Positions 1 to 9,149 of a DNA stretch of 64,000 nt are shown piece by piece. The DNA lies in contig JAGVLO010000007.1 in NCBI GenBank assembly GCA_020049775.1, positions 62,001 through 126,000 on the forward strand. The letters are read 5' to 3'. Both the position numbers and the translations under genes were made by a program. Positions within the stretch are counted from its first letter, which is position 1; every line of letters begins with the position of its first letter. Source of the stretch: Alphaproteobacteria bacterium (lineage in GTDB: Bacteria; Pseudomonadota; Alphaproteobacteria; Rickettsiales; SXRF01). The notes below the pieces were generated by a model. That model saw only the letters and a list, made by a program, of their open reading frames with translations, was not told where the DNA came from and ran no database searches.

Positions 1-1
1 C

Positions 2-970
2 GGACGTGGATATATACGCTCCAACGATTCCATGAGCATCCAGATTATCCGCGCCATCGAAAAAGAAGCAAGCACCGGTACATGGAGCGGCCTGCGTCTT
101 ATCGCACCGCAAGCACTTGCGTTACACCTGCTCAACAGCAAGCGTGATGCACTGCGCGCTCTCGAACAACGCCATAACGTATCCTTGCAGATACTCATTA
201 ATAACGACCTGCCGGATTCTGAATTCAACCTCGAAAAAATGCGCCGTTCGCAGACTGATCGTGGTAGCGAACGCAGTGAACGCAATGAACGTAGCGAGCG
301 CAGCGAACGTAATGACAATGACCGTGGGCGTGGCCGTGACCGTGGCCGCGATCGTGATAGGGATAGGGATCGCGACCGCAACCGCCATCAGGAACACGCA
401 GCACCCGCCGTAGAACCAGCCTCTGTTGATGATGTGTCTGGTGATAATATCACCGAGATTTCAGATCCACAGCGCGATGACACCTACAGCCCGGACGGCC
501 GCCGTGGCCGCCGTCGTGGCCGCCGCGGGGGACGCAACCGTGACCGCAACGACCGCCCACAACAACCATCGGATAATGTCATTCCGATGACAGCGGCTGA
601 ACCTGCCGCGGCAGAAGAAATCGATAGCAATGCACCCGAAGCAGGCAACCAGCCTGGTGACGACAACCGCCGTGAACGCCGTCAGCGCGGGGGACGCGGT
701 CGCCGCCGCTGGCGTGACCGTGATGATCGTAGCCCGCGTCGTGACGATGAGCAGAACAAATCTGAAAAGACTTGGAACACCGCAGAAGCTGCGTCTGCTT
801 CTGTTAATGTTTTACCGTCTTTTGCTGCTGAAAATCCGGTTAAGTCATCACCACCGCCACTGCCCACAAAAGAGGCCAAGGCGGTAAATGCGGCACCTTC
901 CACCCCGCGTGATCCGAATGCCCCCACCAAAAAAGGCTGGTGGCAGAAAATGATTCAGCTGGACGAATAA
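2..970 (+). CDS. rne: Ribonuclease E/G, C-terminal part (5' end outside window)
   Basis: Endoribonuclease of mRNA decay and rRNA processing; only the last ~323 codons lie in the window. The frame is already open at base 2, reading GRGYIRSNDS just before the first Met, which matches the end of the zinc-link and small domain of the RNase E/G catalytic core; the Met at base 32 is therefore internal. About 70 residues of folded core are followed by a long disordered tail: Ser-Glu-Arg/Asn and Asp-Arg dipeptide runs (bases ~260-400), then RGRRRGRRGG and GGRGRRRWR arginine patches typical of RNA-binding or degradosome scaffolds. It ends 5 bases before the M48 protease start. Confidence is high for the family and lower for E versus G. 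Confidence 0.85.
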   Translation, partial: GRGYIRSNDSMSIQIIRAIEKEASTGTWSGLRLIAPQALALHLLNSKRDALRALEQRHNVSLQILINNDLPDSEFNLEKMRRSQTDRGSERSERNERSERSERNDNDRGRGRDRGRDRDRDRDRDRNRHQEHAAPAVEPASVDDVSGDNITEISDPQRDDTYSPDGRRGRRRGRRGGRNRDRNDRPQQPSDNVIPMTAAEPAAAEEIDSNAPEAGNQPGDDNRRERRQRGGRGRRRWRDRDDRSPRRDDEQNKSEKTWNTAEAASASVNVLPSFAAENPVKSSPPPLPTKEAKAVNAAPSTPRDPNAPTKKGWWQKMIQLDE

Positions 971-975
971 CGATA

Positions 976-2349
976 ATGGCAAAAGCAACGCATAGATGCC
1001 TGCTTTCAGTTATTGGTATTATTTTTTGTCTATTGCTAAATACAGGGCAGGCACAAGCGGTGCCTCTTATCCGTGACGCAGAAATCGAGCATACGCTGCG
1101 CACCTATGCCAACCCTATTTTCCGTAGCAACGGGCTAAAACCGTCAGCCGTAAAAATATTCATTGTAAATGACGACATCCTCAATGCCTATGTCGCCGGT
1201 GGTTCAAACATGTTTCTCTACACAGGACTCATAAAGTCCTGCACCACACCCGATATGTTGCTTGGCGTTATAGCACACGAAACCGGCCACATCTCCGGCG
1301 GCCATCTCGCACAGGGCGCGGAAAAACTTAAAAACGCCGAGCTTGGTACAATCATGACATTCGTGCTTGGCGCTGCTGCCGCTGCCGCATCAGGCAGCCC
1401 AGATGTCGCCGCGGCGGTAATTACTGGCGGGCAAAGCACTGTCGCACGTAATTTTTTGGCCTTTACCCGCGCCCATGAAGAAGCTGCCGACCAGTCGGCA
1501 CTGAATGCGCTGGATAAACTCAATATCTCAGCAAGCGGCATGGTAAAAGTGTTTGAACTTCTGCGCCGTCATGACCGCGAACGCAGCAAATCACGAGACC
1601 CCTACCTGCTCACCCACCCCCTCACCAATCTGCGTATTGAGCATGTGCGCAATCACGTTGAAAAATCTAAAATTCCGGAAGGACACTACCCCAGCCAGTA
1701 TGAGCTGATGCATAAGCGCATGATAGCAAAACTTTACGGCTTTCTTGAAACACCAGAACGCACCTTGATGAAATACCCGCAGTCAGACAAGTCCGTAGCC
1801 GGACGTATGGCGCGCGCAATCGCCTATTACAAGATGCCGGATCTTAATAAATCAATGCAGGAAATGGAAAGCCTGCTGGCGGAATACCCTAACGACCCCT
1901 TTTTCCACGAACTTAAAGGGCAGATTCTATTTGAGAATAACCGTGTTAAGGAGTCTTTGACATCTTACCAAAGGGCCGTGCAACTGCTTCCGGATTCGGC
2001 ACTCATATTAGCTGAGCTAGCACGTGTTGAAATGGCAGAAAATAATCCCGCACAGTATGGTTCTGCCATAAAGCACCTGGAAAAATCAGTCGATATTGAT
2101 AATTCTAATCCCAGCACATGGCGCTTGCTGGCCACCGCATACGGCAAGGCAAAAAATGACGGACTTTCTGCTCTGGCATTGGCTGAAGAGGCAATACTGA
2201 TAGACGACCCCAATCAAGCATTATCCCAGCTTCACAAAGCCATTCCCATATTAAAAACCGGTACCCCCCCCTACCAGCGCGCACTGGACCTGAAAGCGCG
2301 TGCGCTAGATGTTCAACGTGAAAAGCAAAAAGAAAAATCACCGTTTTAA
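976..2349 (+). CDS. M48 family metalloprotease with TPR repeats (BepA-like), periplasmic
   Basis: Predicted periplasmic zinc protease of the BepA/YfgC type, a family acting on misassembled outer-membrane proteins. Residues 1-28 form a signal peptide ending QAQA. The zinc motif HETGH is at residues 101-105, and the third ligand is probably Glu167 in HEEAAD. A C-terminal TPR region spans about residues 285-457. Start chosen at the ATG at 976, six bases after the rne stop, because the in-frame Met at 940 lies inside rne and would put a charged stretch before the signal peptide. Length (457 aa) fits BepA-type proteins. Confidence 0.85.
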   Translation: MAKATHRCLLSVIGIIFCLLLNTGQAQAVPLIRDAEIEHTLRTYANPIFRSNGLKPSAVKIFIVNDDILNAYVAGGSNMFLYTGLIKSCTTPDMLLGVIAHETGHISGGHLAQGAEKLKNAELGTIMTFVLGAAAAAASGSPDVAAAVITGGQSTVARNFLAFTRAHEEAADQSALNALDKLNISASGMVKVFELLRRHDRERSKSRDPYLLTHPLTNLRIEHVRNHVEKSKIPEGHYPSQYELMHKRMIAKLYGFLETPERTLMKYPQSDKSVAGRMARAIAYYKMPDLNKSMQEMESLLAEYPNDPFFHELKGQILFENNRVKESLTSYQRAVQLLPDSALILAELARVEMAENNPAQYGSAIKHLEKSVDIDNSNPSTWRLLATAYGKAKNDGLSALALAEEAILIDDPNQALSQLHKAIPILKTGTPPYQRALDLKARALDVQREKQKEKSPF

Positions 2350-2427
2350 GCATTTATAAAACATATTTTTCTATACATTTCCAACTACAAAGCTAAAGTG
2401 TTGATTACACAAAACTGGGAGAATCCT

Positions 2428-3267
2428 ATGAAGCGCCTCAATCTTATTGCCGCCACCACCTGCCTTAGCTTGGCTATGCTGCATACCGCATGGGCGCAAA
2501 CTGCAGCCGCTCCCGCCGCTCCTGCCACAAACACTGTCATTGCACCGGCCGGAGATCCATCCACCCCCGTTACCCGCGGCGAAATCCAGCAGCTGGTAAA
2601 AGACGCTATCATGGCGGATCCCGAAGTGATTATGCAGGCTGTTCGCAAGCTGCGTGACAAGCAGGAAGAAGATGGGAAAAAAGCCAGCGCAGAAGCTTTT
2701 GAAAAGAACAAATCCGTTCTCTTGAACGACACCGTTTCCCCAAGCATTGGTGATCCCAAAACCTCTGATGTCACAATTATTGAATTTTTTGATTACCATT
2801 GTGGTTATTGCAAACAGCTACTTCCAACCGTACAGCAACTTGTAAATGAAGATAAAAAAGTGCGCGTTATTTTCCGCGAATACCCTATTCTCAGCGAAGA
2901 TTCCGTTACAGCAGCGCGTGCAGCACTTGCCGTTAATCGCATTGACCCCAATAAATACTGGGATTTCCACAGCGCTCTCATGAAATCACAAGGTAAGTAT
3001 GATGAAGCAAGCCTCAGTGCCATTGCTACACAGCTTGGCATTGACGCCAATAAGCTGAAAGCGGAAATGGTAAAGCCGGAAATCACTGAATATCTGGATA
3101 ACAACCGCAAAATTGGTGAAGATCTAGGAGTTCGCGGCACACCAGCTATGTTTATTGGTAACAAGATGCTGCCAGGTGCTGTCCCTTACGCTACGTTAAA
3201 ACGCCTTGTAGATGAAGTACGCAGTGGTAAAGCCGCGCCTGCCCCGGCTGCGCCTGCTGCACAGTAA
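2428..3267 (+). CDS. DsbA-family thiol:disulfide oxidoreductase (secreted)
   Basis: Predicted periplasmic oxidoreductase of the thioredoxin_4/BdbD-DsbA type. A signal peptide (residues 1-24, ending AWAQ) leads into an Ala/Pro-rich linker, a short helical N-terminal domain, then the thioredoxin fold with active-site Cys125-Gly-Tyr-Cys128 and a cis-Pro loop (RGTPAMF) near residue 237. Start taken at the ATG at 2428, preceded by GGGAGA; the in-frame start 30 bases upstream would spoil the signal peptide. The tail is Ala/Pro-rich. A second DsbA-like gene lies at 13049. Oxidase versus isomerase role cannot be told from sequence. Confidence 0.85.
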   Translation: MKRLNLIAATTCLSLAMLHTAWAQTAAAPAAPATNTVIAPAGDPSTPVTRGEIQQLVKDAIMADPEVIMQAVRKLRDKQEEDGKKASAEAFEKNKSVLLNDTVSPSIGDPKTSDVTIIEFFDYHCGYCKQLLPTVQQLVNEDKKVRVIFREYPILSEDSVTAARAALAVNRIDPNKYWDFHSALMKSQGKYDEASLSAIATQLGIDANKLKAEMVKPEITEYLDNNRKIGEDLGVRGTPAMFIGNKMLPGAVPYATLKRLVDEVRSGKAAPAPAAPAAQ

Positions 3268-3268
3268 T

Positions 3269-3685
3269 TCAACCTTCGGAAGCTTCCGCTTCATCTGGTG
3301 TGTAGTGTTCCCTGTAAGTGCGCATCAGGTTCTTCCCTGAGAGTTGCAATAACGTCTCGTGGCATATTCTATAGGTATCTATAGGGCGCTCCCGCTTGGC
3401 AAAGTGGTTTTCGCGGTTTTTAAAAATGTCACTTATAATCACAGGCTGCCAATCCCTGCCGTCATATACATCAACTTTGAAATAACCGGTAAAACCCGTG
3501 CTTTCATAGTCGCCCATGCGGGTTGAGTTAAGCGCGTCATTGTTTGGAAAGACCATCAGGTCACCTTTTTTGGCAAGCTCAATCGCTTCCTCATCGACAT
3601 AGCGCAGCAATACCTGCCCCGTGAGCGCGATGAGGATTTTAGGCTTTTTTTCTGCCTGATAGCGTATTTTATTTCGTTTTCCCAT
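3269..3685 (-). CDS. Conserved-looking hypothetical protein, last gene of TPR-ispE operon
   Basis: 138-residue basic, soluble protein with no signal peptide or membrane segment; I do not recognise a family. It has a predicted beta-rich centre (VDVYDGRDWQPVIISDIF) and an acidic C-terminus. The ATG lies 2 bases downstream of the ispE stop with a GAAGG ribosome site inside the ispE end, so it is almost certainly co-transcribed with ispE. It ends 1 base from the convergent DsbA-like gene; the palindrome CGGAAGCTTCCG (3277-3288) inside its last codons could serve as a shared hairpin at this junction. Confidence 0.65.
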   Translation of the reverse strand: MGKRNKIRYQAEKKPKILIALTGQVLLRYVDEEAIELAKKGDLMVFPNNDALNSTRMGDYESTGFTGYFKVDVYDGRDWQPVIISDIFKNRENHFAKRERPIDTYRICHETLLQLSGKNLMRTYREHYTPDEAEASEG

Positions 3686-3687
3686 AA

Positions 3688-4554
3688 TCAGCCTTCATAT
3701 AACAGGTGACTGGCCATTGTCCACCAATCCGGTTGCCTCGCCTGAATAGAATTGCTGGCCGCCTGTGCAGCCTCCTCGCTTGCATACAAGCCAAAGCAGG
3801 TTGCACCACTGCCCGACATACGCGCAATGCGGCAGTCTTTAGTTGCTTTTAGTGCATCCAGTATGGCTTGAACAGCGGGGAGCAGCACAATAGCAGGTTT
3901 TTCCAACACATTATGCGTGCTTGCCATGGCTTTCAGCAATATATCAAAGCTACTGATTCGCTCCAATGTCCGGCTTTCGGTGGTAAAGGCACCGGAATAT
4001 TTTCCAAACACTGTTTTCGTAAGCAGTGGCTTTTTGGGGTTTACAAGCACTATCCATGCTTTCCCGTTAAATGGCGCCGGAGTGATTTTTTCGCCTATGC
4101 CACGCATGTACGCCATGTGAGAATGCAGGCATACTGGCACGTCACTACCTAGCTGTAACGCTATCTCGCTTAATACATTACCAGACACTTCTATACCCCA
4201 GAAACAGCAAAGCCCGCGTAGCGCCGCAGCAGCATCTGCCGAACCACCACCCAGCCCTGCTCCGACAGGAATTGCTTTGGTAAGTGTGATATGCACCCCA
4301 TTATTGACAGAGGCGCTTTCCTTGAGTGCCTCGGCAGCCTTTAAAACAAGATTAGTCGCTTTTCCATGCGCCAGTTCATGCGCAAATTCGCCTTTTACAG
4401 TAAGGGATAAATCGCTCGATTCAGAAAACTCCAGCTCATCTCCGAAGGCAGCAAATGCCACAAGACTATCCAGTAGGTGATAACCATCGGCCCGTTTACC
4501 GGTAATTTGCAATGAAAGGTTTACTTTTGCAGGCGCAACGACACGCAATGTCAT
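3688..4554 (-). CDS. ispE: 4-diphosphocytidyl-2-C-methyl-D-erythritol kinase
   Basis: ATP-dependent kinase of the MEP (non-mevalonate) isoprenoid pathway, phosphorylating CDP-methylerythritol. GHMP-kinase fold: N-terminal APAKVNLSLQI substrate motif, ATP-binding PVGAGLGGGSADAAAAL near residues 95-111, and a C-terminal SGSGATCFGLY motif. 288 aa is the usual family length. Its ATG overlaps the last base of the upstream TPR gene stop, so translation is probably coupled. The TPR-ispE pairing is familiar in alphaproteobacteria. Confidence 0.96.
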   Translation of the reverse strand: MTLRVVAPAKVNLSLQITGKRADGYHLLDSLVAFAAFGDELEFSESSDLSLTVKGEFAHELAHGKATNLVLKAAEALKESASVNNGVHITLTKAIPVGAGLGGGSADAAAALRGLCCFWGIEVSGNVLSEIALQLGSDVPVCLHSHMAYMRGIGEKITPAPFNGKAWIVLVNPKKPLLTKTVFGKYSGAFTTESRTLERISSFDILLKAMASTHNVLEKPAIVLLPAVQAILDALKATKDCRIARMSGSGATCFGLYASEEAAQAASNSIQARQPDWWTMASHLLYEG

Positions 4555-6293
4555 TATTGCGTGCTGCTCTTTGCTGGTAATTGCGCCTGATTAGAGCTGA
4601 CACTTGTGGTAGCCGAACGCTCATCAATTTCCGGCAGGCCCTCTTTCAGTTTTTGCTGAAGACGGTTAGTGAGGTCTTCATCAGGCGAGAAGGTAAGCGA
4701 ACGTTCCCATTGGAAACGTGCTTCGGTTTTTCTGCCGATGCGCCAGTAAACATCCCCCAGATGGTCATTCACTGTGGCATCACCAGGCAGTAGTTCAACG
4801 GCTTTTTCAAGGTAAGGGGTGGCGCTCGCATAGTCTCCTTGCAGATAAAGCGCCCAGCCCATGCTATCGACAATCTCTGCATCATCGGGACGGGCTTTAA
4901 AAGCTTTTTCAATCATCTGATGCGCCTGATCACGATACATACCGCGCTCAAGCCACCCATAGCCCAGATAGTTGAGTACGTCGGGCTGGTCAGGTTTAAG
5001 CTCGAGGGCTTTCTTTAGGTCAATCTCCGCAAGCTCCCATTTACCTACGCGCTCGTAGCATGAACCGCGTGCAAACAGAACAGGCCAGTAAGAAGTTTTC
5101 AGTTCTTTAACCTCTGACAGTGCCAGCGAATAGGCGTCGATGGCCTCTGCGAATTTCGAATGTATGCGCAACAAATCACCTTTAGTGACCATAATCTCCA
5201 AATCGTCAGGATAACGCTTGTTGAGTGTATCAAGCACCGCAAGTGCTTTATCGAGGTTGGACGAACGCTCGTAATTAATCGCCACTCGCATCTGCGCACG
5301 TTTGAAATATTGGCTTTGCGGTTCAATCCTGCTGTAAGCCACGTTGGCCAGATCATGCTGCTGCAAATCGCTATAGGCATCGGCAAGAATTAGCGTTGAT
5401 TCCTCAAATTCAGGCCTAATGTATAGAGCCAACTGCTGGTATATAGCCGCGTCATTGCTCATGCCTGCACCCAGCATAATGCCGCCCATGGTGTAGAGTA
5501 CTTCAGCGACACCGTCTGTCATACCACTTACCATTGGCTCACTTATTTCAGCACTTTCAGGATTAGCTGCAATGAACTCATCCACGACAGGTTTCAGTGA
5601 TGCGGGCTTATTGTGCGCTTCGTAGAATGTAAGCAACTGCGCCATTACGCGCTCTGGCGGGTCTTTCGGGTTTTCAACCGCCTTGGTAAAGTTCATGGCA
5701 GCCTCTTCCGTAAAGCCTGCCTCACTGTTGATAAGCGCAAGATGGTAGTTCACCAGCGGAACGATGCGGCCCACATCAATTTTAAGAGTTTCAGCCTTAA
5801 CTGGCTTATCCATTTTTCCGTTTTCAAGCCTGATCCATGCTGTAATGAGCGGCTCCCACAACTGCACCTTGCCGAGTTCGGAAGAATTATTCAGCGCCTG
5901 TTGTGCATCTTGTGCGTTGTTATGCTTGATGGCCTTCAGCGAGAGCAGTAGATTTGAAAGCACGTCTTTCTTGCCGGAACGCTTGATATCCGCAGCCAGA
6001 GCCACTGCCTCATCAATCTTGCCTTGGAGCAGCAACATACCCTGCAACTGGCGAGCTATAGCAATATCATCCGGATTTTCTTTATAGACGCGCTGCAGAT
6101 AATAGACAGCAGACCCTATATCACCCCTATCTTTGGCATACTGGCCTGACAGGTAACTTCCTGCAAAATTTGCCTTTTTTGCAGATATTGAGGTTTTATC
6201 CGGCTCCTTATTTTCAGCCTGGGCAGGTGGCAAGCATGATGCCAGCGCCAGCAAAATGAGCGCAAGAAACGATATATTACTCTTTAATTTCAT
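4554..6293 (-). CDS. TPR-repeat lipoprotein upstream of ispE
   Basis: 579-residue tetratricopeptide-repeat protein. The N-terminus is a lipoprotein signal with lipobox LASC (Cys about residue 19), so it is probably membrane-anchored in the periplasm. TPR-like helical pairs run from about residue 45 to 550; the clearest are at 380-520 (motifs such as PDVLNYLGYGWLERG and AEIVDSMGWALYLQGDYASA). The tail is Ser/Gln-rich. It shares one base with ispE. Molecular role unknown; TPRs suggest a scaffold. The first Met (6293) directly begins a proper signal sequence. Confidence 0.85.
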   Translation of the reverse strand: MKLKSNISFLALILLALASCLPPAQAENKEPDKTSISAKKANFAGSYLSGQYAKDRGDIGSAVYYLQRVYKENPDDIAIARQLQGMLLLQGKIDEAVALAADIKRSGKKDVLSNLLLSLKAIKHNNAQDAQQALNNSSELGKVQLWEPLITAWIRLENGKMDKPVKAETLKIDVGRIVPLVNYHLALINSEAGFTEEAAMNFTKAVENPKDPPERVMAQLLTFYEAHNKPASLKPVVDEFIAANPESAEISEPMVSGMTDGVAEVLYTMGGIMLGAGMSNDAAIYQQLALYIRPEFEESTLILADAYSDLQQHDLANVAYSRIEPQSQYFKRAQMRVAINYERSSNLDKALAVLDTLNKRYPDDLEIMVTKGDLLRIHSKFAEAIDAYSLALSEVKELKTSYWPVLFARGSCYERVGKWELAEIDLKKALELKPDQPDVLNYLGYGWLERGMYRDQAHQMIEKAFKARPDDAEIVDSMGWALYLQGDYASATPYLEKAVELLPGDATVNDHLGDVYWRIGRKTEARFQWERSLTFSPDEDLTNRLQQKLKEGLPEIDERSATTSVSSNQAQLPAKSSTQ

Positions 6294-6374
6294 TTGGTTA
6301 TTTATTCAAGATGTGGAATTCAGTCTATTATAACCTGATTAGAATATAAATACACAAATTATATGACAAAATAC

Positions 6375-6402
6375 TTGCACCTTCGCCGGATATTAATAGA
6401 AT
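6375..6402 (+). promoter_or_regulatory. Candidate sigma70-type promoter for the 65-aa gene
   Basis: TTGCAC (6375-6380), 16-base spacer, TAGAAT (6397-6402), about 46 bases before the ATG at 6449. The -10 is good (5/6) but the -35 weak (3/6). It sits in the 155-base divergent spacer shared with the TPR-ispE operon. Confidence 0.3.
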
Positions 6403-6448
6403 CACCCGCTATCTGAAACTAAATATTTTTTTAAAGCGAGTCCATCTT

Positions 6449-6646
6449 ATGAGCAGCAAAGCCAGTAAAAATAATCCGGAAGCCCGTGGTAAAGTCACGG
6501 AACTACGCAAATATAACGGTAAGGCAGTAAAGCCTGTGCTGTTCATTCAGCGTGGCGTTGGCCGCTATATAGCCGCCATGTTTGAAGATGGTACAATGGC
6601 TATCGATAAGACAACCAAGCTGCCAATAGCTTACAAAAACGTCTGA
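6449..6646 (+). CDS. Small hypothetical protein (65 aa)
   Basis: Short basic protein: a charged N-terminal 25 residues, then a compact segment VLFIQRGVGRYIAAMFEDGTMAID that looks like a small beta structure. No family recognised. Evidence for coding: complete reading frame after a candidate promoter, codon use like its neighbours, and only 8 bases to the next gene on the same strand, suggesting a two-gene unit. The ribosome site is weak (GCGAG). Confidence 0.6.
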   Translation: MSSKASKNNPEARGKVTELRKYNGKAVKPVLFIQRGVGRYIAAMFEDGTMAIDKTTKLPIAYKNV

Positions 6647-6654
6647 TATAACAA

Positions 6655-7467
6655 ATGCCTGATGTCATCGTCACCGGTTTACCAAGATCGGGAGTGACGT
6701 TAGCTGCCGCACTTATCGACAGCCTGCCCAACGCCGTCTGCCTGAACACACCCGTGTGGCAAACAACGCAGGCGCGTCGCCTGCGCGGCGCTATTCCTTT
6801 TTGCAAATGGCTGGCCGGTGATTTCATCTGGCAGCGTAACCGGCTGATAAAATCACTGCCTGTAAATGACTACCGTGCGCCTGATGGTTCACCATTGCTT
6901 GACAGTATGGATGAACGTTTGCCAAAAGACGAAAACGGCGAACCGGTTGCGACGCAGATCCAGCCAAGTGGACTGCAGGGCGACTTTATTTTAGCCGTCA
7001 AGCATGATGTGCTTTATACTTGTGTGCTGCCTGCACTTGCTGAAATATCCTGCTTCAAAATTATAGCCATCATACGCCATCCTTTTGATGTCATCGACGA
7101 ATGGCAAGCATATCCCGAAACACAATTGGGCAAAGGACACCTTCCCTTTGCTGCCCATTACTGGCAGGAAGCAGCACTACAAAATCCCGAACAGAAAACC
7201 GACCTGCTGGACAGAATGGTGCAGTTGTATGAGCTGTTCATAAAGCGCTATCACGAATTACGCGCCCATGTGCAGATCATACGTTATGAAGATTATGTGG
7301 CTGATCCAAAAATTATAAGCCGCCTTTTTGACATAGAAACACTGCCGCCACTTGCAAATAAAATTGTCAGGAAAAACCCTGTCCGCGACGGAAAAGGGGT
7401 TGAAGCCTTACGCAGCCGCTTCGCCAAATACGGCACATACACACGGCATTATTACCCAACACTATAA
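6655..7467 (+). CDS. Sulfotransferase-family protein
   Basis: 270-residue P-loop protein of the PAPS-dependent sulfotransferase fold. The N-terminal GLPRSGVTL (residues 8-16) matches the 5'-phosphosulfate loop, and IIAIIRHPFDVIDEW (about residues 136-150) matches the 3'-phosphate motif of this family. Cytosolic; no signal peptide. The acceptor (sugar, lipid or protein) cannot be predicted. It follows the 65-aa gene by 8 bases and ends 5 bases from the convergent ETF-QO gene. Confidence 0.72.
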   Translation: MPDVIVTGLPRSGVTLAAALIDSLPNAVCLNTPVWQTTQARRLRGAIPFCKWLAGDFIWQRNRLIKSLPVNDYRAPDGSPLLDSMDERLPKDENGEPVATQIQPSGLQGDFILAVKHDVLYTCVLPALAEISCFKIIAIIRHPFDVIDEWQAYPETQLGKGHLPFAAHYWQEAALQNPEQKTDLLDRMVQLYELFIKRYHELRAHVQIIRYEDYVADPKIISRLFDIETLPPLANKIVRKNPVRDGKGVEALRSRFAKYGTYTRHYYPTL

Positions 7468-7472
7468 CAGAT

Positions 7473-9101
7473 TTACATGCCGGAATAATTCGGCCCACCA
7501 CCGCCTTCAGGTGGTACCCAGACAATATTTTGTTTGGGGTCTTTGATATCGCACGTTTTGCAATGCACGCAGTTTTGCGCATTTATCTGCAGACGCGCCT
7601 TGTTTTCATCCACCTTTACAATTTCATATACACCGGCCGGACAATAGCGCTGCTCAGGCGCATCATAGTCCTTAAGGTTGTGCGTAATCGCAATCTTGGG
7701 ATCTTTCAGCACGAGATGTGCTGGCTGGTCTTCCTCGTGGTTGGTACTGGACAGAAAAACCGACGACATGCGGTCAAAACTAACAACACCGTCCGGCTTC
7801 GGATATTCAATCGGCTTGCACTGCTTCGCTTTTTTAAGCGAGAGATGGTCATGATGGTGCTTATGCGTCCATGGCGCCCTGCCGCCCCATATATATGTGT
7901 CGATAGCAGCACTAATCAGCCCCCACCAAAGCCCTTTGCGGAAACCGGGGCGTATATTGCGAGCGCGGTACAGCTCGGGATATACCCAGCTTTGCCTGAG
8001 GTTATGCGGATAATCGATAAGCGTATCTTCTGCTTCACCGGTTAATGCCGCGAATACAGTTTCGGCGCACACCATGCCGGATTTCATTGCCGTGTGGGTG
8101 CCTTTGATTTTTGGAACATTGAGGAATCCTGCCGAGCAACCGATAAGCGCACCGCCGGGGAATATGAGTTTTGGTATAGACTGGTAACCACCTTCATTAA
8201 TCGCACGCGCGCCGTAAGATATACGTTTGCCGCCTTCAAAAAGCGGACGGATTTCAGGGTGATTCTTGAAGCGCTGGAATTCCATGAACGGGTCTAGATA
8301 CGGGTTTTCATAATCAAGACCGATAACAAAGCCCACCGCCACCTGACCGTTATTCAGGTGATATATAAATGAACCACCATAAGTGCCGGAATCCATAGGC
8401 CAGCCCACTGTGTGCGTAACCGAGCCAGATTTATGCTTGGCAGGATCCACCTGCCAGAGTTCCTTGATGCCAATACCATAGGTCTGCGGTGAAACACCAA
8501 GGCGTAAATTGAAGTGACTCATCAACCGCTGACTGAGCGCACCGCGGCAGCCCTCGGCAAACAACGTATATTTCCCGCGAACTTCTACCCCGGGCTGGTG
8601 CGATGGTTTGGGATTTCCCTCTTTGTCACGCCCAAATTCACCCGTAAGCACACCTGCAACCTGGTTGCCTTCCACCAGAACATCCACCGCCGGAAATCCG
8701 CAAAAGATTTGCACACCCATGGCTTCCGCCTGTGACCCCAGCCAGCGGCAGAAATTACCAAGGCTGATGATGTAATTTCCTTTGTTATGCATTTGGCGCG
8801 GAGTTGGCAGCCGCCATGATTTCTTTTCGCCCAACAGGAGGAATTTATCCTGCGTTACCGGAGTATCCAGCGGAGCGCCTTTTTCTTTCCAGTCGGGTAT
8901 CAATTCGTTCAGCGCACGTGGCTCAAGCACCGCTCCGGATAAAATATGCGCCCCTATTTCAGACCCCTTTTCCAGAACACAGACGCTGATGTCTTTTCCC
9001 GACTCCTGTGCAAGCTGACGCAGCCTGATAGCAGCCGAGAGACCTGCCGGCCCGCCACCAACGATTACCACATCATATTCCATTGCTTCTGTTTGGGACA
9101 T
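7473..9101 (-). CDS. Electron transfer flavoprotein-ubiquinone oxidoreductase
   Basis: Membrane-associated FAD/4Fe-4S enzyme passing electrons from ETF (fatty and amino acid oxidation) to ubiquinone. N-terminal dinucleotide motif [33 protein letters not shown] central motif; C-terminal ferredoxin-like cluster with CPAGVYE, then [12 protein letters not shown] and a closing [13 protein letters not shown] typical of ETF-QO. 542 aa is the family length. The ATG at 9101 is preferred over the in-frame GTG two codons upstream because AAAGG lies at proper distance. No ETF subunit genes are in the window. Confidence 0.95.
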   Translation of the reverse strand: MSQTEAMEYDVVIVGGGPAGLSAAIRLRQLAQESGKDISVCVLEKGSEIGAHILSGAVLEPRALNELIPDWKEKGAPLDTPVTQDKFLLLGEKKSWRLPTPRQMHNKGNYIISLGNFCRWLGSQAEAMGVQIFCGFPAVDVLVEGNQVAGVLTGEFGRDKEGNPKPSHQPGVEVRGKYTLFAEGCRGALSQRLMSHFNLRLGVSPQTYGIGIKELWQVDPAKHKSGSVTHTVGWPMDSGTYGGSFIYHLNNGQVAVGFVIGLDYENPYLDPFMEFQRFKNHPEIRPLFEGGKRISYGARAINEGGYQSIPKLIFPGGALIGCSAGFLNVPKIKGTHTAMKSGMVCAETVFAALTGEAEDTLIDYPHNLRQSWVYPELYRARNIRPGFRKGLWWGLISAAIDTYIWGGRAPWTHKHHHDHLSLKKAKQCKPIEYPKPDGVVSFDRMSSVFLSSTNHEEDQPAHLVLKDPKIAITHNLKDYDAPEQRYCPAGVYEIVKVDENKARLQINAQNCVHCKTCDIKDPKQNIVWVPPEGGGGPNYSGM

Positions 9102-9149
9102 CTTCACGAACCTTTACATTCTGGTTTTAGGCGGCCAATATAGCAGGCT

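Noticed and set aside
940-975. Earlier start of the M48 protease
   Set aside because: It overlaps rne and breaks the signal peptide; 976 fits both spacing and signal sequence.
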